Source: Actinokineospora auranticolor
GTDB lineage: Bacteria > Actinomycetota > Actinomycetes > Mycobacteriales > Pseudonocardiaceae
Length of the DNA stretch: 64,000 nucleotides
NCBI RefSeq assembly: GCF_002934265.1
Contig: NZ_PTIX01000006.1
Coordinates: 351,380-415,379 of the forward strand
Direction: 5' to 3'
Shown in pieces: positions 61,112 through 64,000 of this stretch. The stretch's first letter is position 1; every line of letters begins with the position of its first letter. Under the pieces are notes generated by a model. The model did no database searches, was not told the DNA's origin, and worked only from the letters and a program-made list of their open reading frames with translations. Both the position numbers and the translations under genes were made by a program.

Positions 61112-62830
61112 CTACCTGCGGCGGTGACCGCCGTTGATGTTGACCGTGCCACGCTGCCCGTCGTCCCACCCGCGCGCGTTGTGCGAGCGCGTGGTCGCCT
61201 TCCGCGTAGTGGTCACCTTGGTCTGTTGCGCCGAGTTGACCCTCGTGGTCACCGTGGTCTCGGTGTACACGTAGTAGTTGTTGTACAGCTCCCACTGCTT
61301 GTCCGTGTAGGAGCTTGTCGAGATCACGGGCAGGGACTCGTCGTACTGGCCGTAGCCGTAGTAGCCCGCGTCGTTGTAGCTGGGGTCGTAGTACCCGGCG
61401 TCGTTGTAGCTCGGGTCGTACATGCCGTCGTCGTAGGTGTTTTCGCGCTGTAGGCCTGAGGGCTGCCGCGGCGGTTGTTGTTGCTGCTGGTGCTGCTGCT
61501 GCTGCGTCAGCGGCTTCGTGTTCCCGGCCGGGGGCTGCTGCACCTGGTTCTGCTGCGTAGTGGTGCGCGGCGCGCCCACAACCTGGCTCGCGGCGGCCTG
61601 CGTAGGCGGCGGCTGCTGCTTCTGTGTGGCGGGCTTCTGCGCCTCCGCGGCGGGAGGCGGCGTCGCGGGCGTGGCGACGTTGTTGCCGCCCGGCGCGGGC
61701 TGGGTGGTCGACTGCGGCGGACCCTCGGCCTGCGGCCGCGTGGGCCGCGTCGACGACCCGCTCGGCGGCGCCACGCCACCCGCCGCGGACGGGTCGGGAC
61801 CGAGCACCAACTCGGTCGGACCCGTGCCCTCGAAGTCGCTGTACGCCACCGAGTCGCCGCCGGTACCCCACGGCACCACGGCCAACCCGAACACACCGAC
61901 GGCGGCCGCCGACGTCGCCGCCAAGGTCACCTGGACCTTCGCGCTCGACAACAGGCCCTTCACCGCGCCGAGACCCGCCGCCGACCCCGAGGTCGCCACG
62001 TTGATCTGCTGCCACAGCGCCACCCCGGCCACCGGGGCCGCCAGGTAGGCCGCGTGCGCACGCAGACCCGAGCACACGTCCTGCAGCTCCGCCTGCATCG
62101 ACGTGCACTCCGGGCACACCGACAGGTGCGCCCGCACCTTGCGCCGCTCCGTGCCCTTGATGCTGCCCGCCGTGTAGGCGCCCAGCTTCTCCAACACCGA
62201 ACGGCACCCGGTCGACCCGCGGTCCACGGTCAGGTGCGCCTGCAGGTAGGCCGCGCGCAGACCCTGCCGGGCCCGCCGCGCCAACGCCGCCGTCGCGTTC
62301 GGGCTCAACCCGAAGTTGCCCGCCACCACCGCGGGCCGCTCACCCTCGACCTCGACCTTCCACAGCACACTGCGCCACCGCTCCGGCAGGCTGGTGAACG
62401 CCCGCGTGATGAGGGTCCGCTCGGTCGACTGACCGGTGTTGTCCGGCCCCGCCCCCACCCGGTGGCTCAACTCCTCGTCGCTGACCGGGACGTCGCGCTT
62501 GCGCGCGTTCCACTCCCAGGCCACCCGACGGGTCACGATCAGCAGGTAGCCGCGGACGTTGTCCACCGGCCCCGCGCCCCGGCGCACCGCCTGCAACACG
62601 CGGAAGAACGCCTCCGCGGCCAGGTCCTCCGCCTCTGCCCGGTCGTTGACCAGGCCCATGGCCAACCGACGCACCGCGTCGGAGTGCCGGGAGAACAGCT
62701 CGCCGAACGCGGCGTCCTCGCCCGAACGCAGGCGCTGCAACAGCGCGAGGTCTTCGCAGGCGGCAGCCGACGCATCGGCGTCGTCGGCGTCCCGACGCCC
62801 GCCCGCAGCAGGCCGGTGAGTCCCGGTCAT
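61112..62830 (-). CDS. ECF-type sigma factor fused to zinc-finger anti-sigma-like and membrane domains
   Basis: 572 residues from ATG 62830. Sigma region 2 (about 40-105; AFGELFSRHSDAVRRLAMG, AEDLAAEAFFRVLQAV) and region 4 (about 150-205; LPERWRSVLWKVEVEGERPA, LSPNATAALARRAR) are followed by a zinc-binding anti-sigma motif HLSVCPECTSMQ. A membrane segment near 295-315 leads to a long outer tail of Pro/Gln/Thr, then Tyr/Asp/Asn repeats (YDPSYNDAGYY twice), then a Thr/Arg-rich end. Sigma and its possible anchor or inhibitor are thus one protein. Target promoters are unknown; it may autoregulate from the upstream region. Confidence 0.87.
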   Translation of the reverse strand: MTGTHRPAAGGRRDADDADASAAACEDLALLQRLRSGEDAAFGELFSRHSDAVRRLAMGLVNDRAEAEDLAAEAFFRVLQAVRRGAGPVDNVRGYLLIVTRRVAWEWNARKRDVPVSDEELSHRVGAGPDNTGQSTERTLITRAFTSLPERWRSVLWKVEVEGERPAVVAGNFGLSPNATAALARRARQGLRAAYLQAHLTVDRGSTGCRSVLEKLGAYTAGSIKGTERRKVRAHLSVCPECTSMQAELQDVCSGLRAHAAYLAAPVAGVALWQQINVATSGSAAGLGAVKGLLSSAKVQVTLAATSAAAVGVFGLAVVPWGTGGDSVAYSDFEGTGPTELVLGPDPSAAGGVAPPSGSSTRPTRPQAEGPPQSTTQPAPGGNNVATPATPPPAAEAQKPATQKQQPPPTQAAASQVVGAPRTTTQQNQVQQPPAGNTKPLTQQQQHQQQQQPPRQPSGLQRENTYDDGMYDPSYNDAGYYDPSYNDAGYYGYGQYDESLPVISTSSYTDKQWELYNNYYVYTETTVTTRVNSAQQTKVTTTRKATTRSHNARGWDDGQRGTVNINGGHRRR

Positions 62831-62905
62831 CCGGCCCGGTACCTCCTCCTGGCCGTCGTGACAGTGTTGAACAAGATGCCACACGGCGTTGTCTTACGGT
62901 CCATA

Positions 62906-62954
62906 AACGTGAATAACGTTAAGAGGACCCCGGCACCTGTACTAGACCGTCTAG
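62906..62954. promoter_or_regulatory. Two inverted repeats in the sigma factor / tRNA-Gly spacer
   Basis: AACGT-GAATA-ACGTT (62906-62920) and CTAGA-CCG-TCTAG (62942-62954). They lie 76-124 bases upstream of the sigma-factor ATG and could be operators or its promoter. Sequence here is AT-rich relative to the genome. Confidence 0.5.
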
Positions 62955-63041
62955 AGGCCTGCGGTTGGCCCATCGGCAGCCCTTCGGAGTAGGAGAGACG
63001 CGGGAGCAGACCCTACTGCGCAGCCCCCCGGAGGCCTAGGC

Positions 63042-63047
63042 TATAGT
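63042..63047 (+). promoter_or_regulatory. Possible -10 box of tRNA-Gly
   Basis: TATAGT lies 28 bases before the tRNA; no good -35 box is seen. Confidence 0.45.
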
Positions 63048-63074
63048 TCACGACGCACCGGGAAACCGGAGCAA

Positions 63075-63147
63075 GCGGATGTAGCGCAGTTGGTAGCGCA
63101 TCACCTTGCCAAGGTGAGGGTCGCGAGTTCGAGTCTCGTCATCCGCT
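63075..63147 (+). tRNA. tRNA-Gly (GCC)
   Basis: 73-base cloverleaf; acceptor GCGGATG/CATCCGC, discriminator T as usual for glycine. Anticodon stem TCACC/GGTGA encloses TTGCCAA; GCC is at 63108-63110. Confidence 0.96.
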
Positions 63148-63155
63148 CGGGCGAT

Positions 63156-63239
63156 GGGCGACCCATGCTTGCGGAGAGCGCAAGCCGGGTCGCCCTTCAT
63201 CATGTTGGGGGGCCGAGCCCCCCAAACCCCCCACGGTGC
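63156..63239 (+). terminator. Two-hairpin tRNA trailer element, copy 4 (after tRNA-Gly)
   Basis: Outer arms GGGCGACCC/GGGTCGCCC (63156-63195) enclose inner stem CTTGCG/CGCAAG. A second hairpin TTGGGGGG/CCCCCCAA (63205-63225) and the tail CCCCCCACGGTGCG follow. Both outer and second stems differ from copies 1-3 by paired changes. Confidence 0.82.
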
Positions 63240-63299
63240 GAGCTTCTTGCGTGGGCAGGTGGGGAGCGGTGGGTGGTGACCAGCGACCGGGACCAGCGG

Positions 63300-63403
63300 C
63301 CGGAACGGACGGGTTGGCGTTGGTACTTCCGGAACGGATGGGTTGGGGCTGGCGCCTCCGGATCGGACGGGTTGGCGTTGGTGCTCCCGGATCGGATGGG
63401 ATC
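63300..63403. repeat. 29-bp tandem repeats after tRNA-Gly
   Basis: Units begin CGGAACGG or CGGATCGG at 63301, 63330, 63359 and 63388, an exact 29-base period, about 3.5 copies, 70-90 percent alike by eye. Short frames through them are repetitive and not supported. Confidence 0.85.
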
Positions 63404-63478
63404 GCGGGGGGTCTTCGGGGTGGCTGCCCGTTGCTGAAGGTTGGCTTGGCCGGTTAGGCGAACGTTTCCTCGACCATG

Positions 63479-63510
63479 AACCCCACAGGATCGGTTGATC
63501 TTGTGGGGTT
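63479..63510. terminator. Intrinsic terminator-like hairpin
   Basis: AACCCCACA (63479-63487) pairs with TGTGGGGTT (63502-63510), extended by GATC pairs; GTTGTGTCTT follows on the + strand. Confidence 0.75.
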
Positions 63511-64000
63511 GTTGTGTCTTGAGGGTTTGGCTTGTGGTTGTTCGATCATCTTCGGGTTCGCGGGTTCTCCGTGTGGGTCTTTGTCGGCTGGGCGCTGATT
63601 GGGCGGGCGTGTGGGCTTCGGGGTGGCCGGTTAGACGGAGGGGGCCTCGGGTTTTGCTGGGGAAGATCAGGGGGTCCTAGTTTTTCGGGGGTGGTTTGGG
63701 GGGTGTTGATGACTACTATCTGCCGACTTGTGGTTCCGTTGCTTAGTGGGCTGGTGGTGTGAAGATTTCTTGCGGGTTGGTGGGATTGGGTGGTTGGGGG
63801 GCGAGATGGGGTTACTTTGGGTGATTGGTAAAAGTGGGAATTTGTGGTTGGGGAGTGGGGTGTTGTTCTTCTACGGGTGTAGATTTATGTGATGGATTTG
63901 GTTGTGGTGTGGGGAGATCTTGTGGTTTGTAGTGGGGGTGGGGGGGTTGATCATTGGGTTTGGGGGGTGTTGAGGGGTGGGGTGTTGGGTGTTGGGGTGG
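63511..64000. other. Strongly G/T-rich non-coding end
   Basis: The + strand is dominated by G and T, with long runs such as TTTGGGGGG and GGGGGTGGGGGGG and very few C. No credible gene is found on either strand. Overall GC falls well below the rest of the window. It resembles the shorter G/T patch at 3780-3880. It may be leader sequence of a gene beyond the edge. Confidence 0.7.

Overview
This window is high-GC actinobacterial chromosome. From 1 to 23.3 kb its gene order matches the origin-proximal block of Mycobacterium and its relatives: gyrA, a DUF3566 membrane protein, tRNA-Ile, tRNA-Ala, a CwsA-like protein, ppiA, a PH-domain protein, crgA, pabA/trpG, then pknB-pknA-pbpA-rodA-pstP-fhaB-fhaA and tRNA-Leu. 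Mycothiol-dependent formaldehyde detoxification genes, many GTG starts and the sortase/rhomboid insertions suggest a Pseudonocardiales-type organism (Actinokineospora, Saccharothrix or Lentzea-like). The genus is inferred, not shown.

Layout. 1-2.2 kb: the 3' part of gyrA, entered through the last residues of an intein spliced in at the catalytic-tyrosine site. 2.2-4.7 kb: DUF3566 protein, tRNA-Ile and tRNA-Ala, each followed by the same two-hairpin element and by 64-bp minisatellites. 4.7-10.6 kb: OsmC, DoxX, a lipoprotein, a CwsA-like protein, cyclophilin, rhomboid protease, PH-domain protein, CrgA, class E sortase and a tiny membrane protein. 10.6-12.4 kb: an apparent insertion, a two-gene HTH/ImmA-IrrE module that may be toxin-antitoxin-like. 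12.5-23.1 kb: pabA, then the cell-division and peptidoglycan kinase operon, whose genes mostly overlap by 1-4 bases. 23.2-26 kb: tRNA-Leu, three tRNA D-arm-like tandem repeats, an unusual proline-type tRNA and an unrecognised 782-residue gene that follows it closely.

26-34.9 kb holds metabolic and regulatory accessory genes: a Rossmann protein, a sugar-lactone oxidase divergent from a PLP-type amino-acid deaminase/aldolase, TetR, an XRE-TPR regulator with divergent small proteins, and an APH-like kinase. 35-38 kb is a copper set (ycnI-copC-copD and a His-rich membrane protein). 38-42.1 kb: a RecB/RNase-H-like nuclease, then mycothiol-dependent formaldehyde dehydrogenase with its metallo-hydrolase. 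42.1-50 kb: SDR and AKR oxidoreductases, gamma-glutamyltransferase, MFS exporter and HxlR regulator. Intergenic DnaA boxes and copies of an ~80-bp DnaA-box repeat lie among them. 50-56 kb: two paralogue-like membrane proteins, msrA, two toxin-antitoxin modules separated by a scar made of wecB and msrA tails, and wecB. 56-64 kb: DUF2252, a decayed stretch, a solitary adenine methyltransferase, YdeI-like protein, a sigma factor fused to an anti-sigma-like membrane domain, tRNA-Gly and a G/T-rich non-coding end.

The most unusual items are: the covarying element behind four tRNAs; the odd tRNA plus 782-residue gene; the DnaA-box cluster at 48.0-48.2 kb with the dispersed DnaA-box repeat; the msrA/wecB mosaic with two different toxin-antitoxin modules; and the one-polypeptide sigma/anti-sigma protein.
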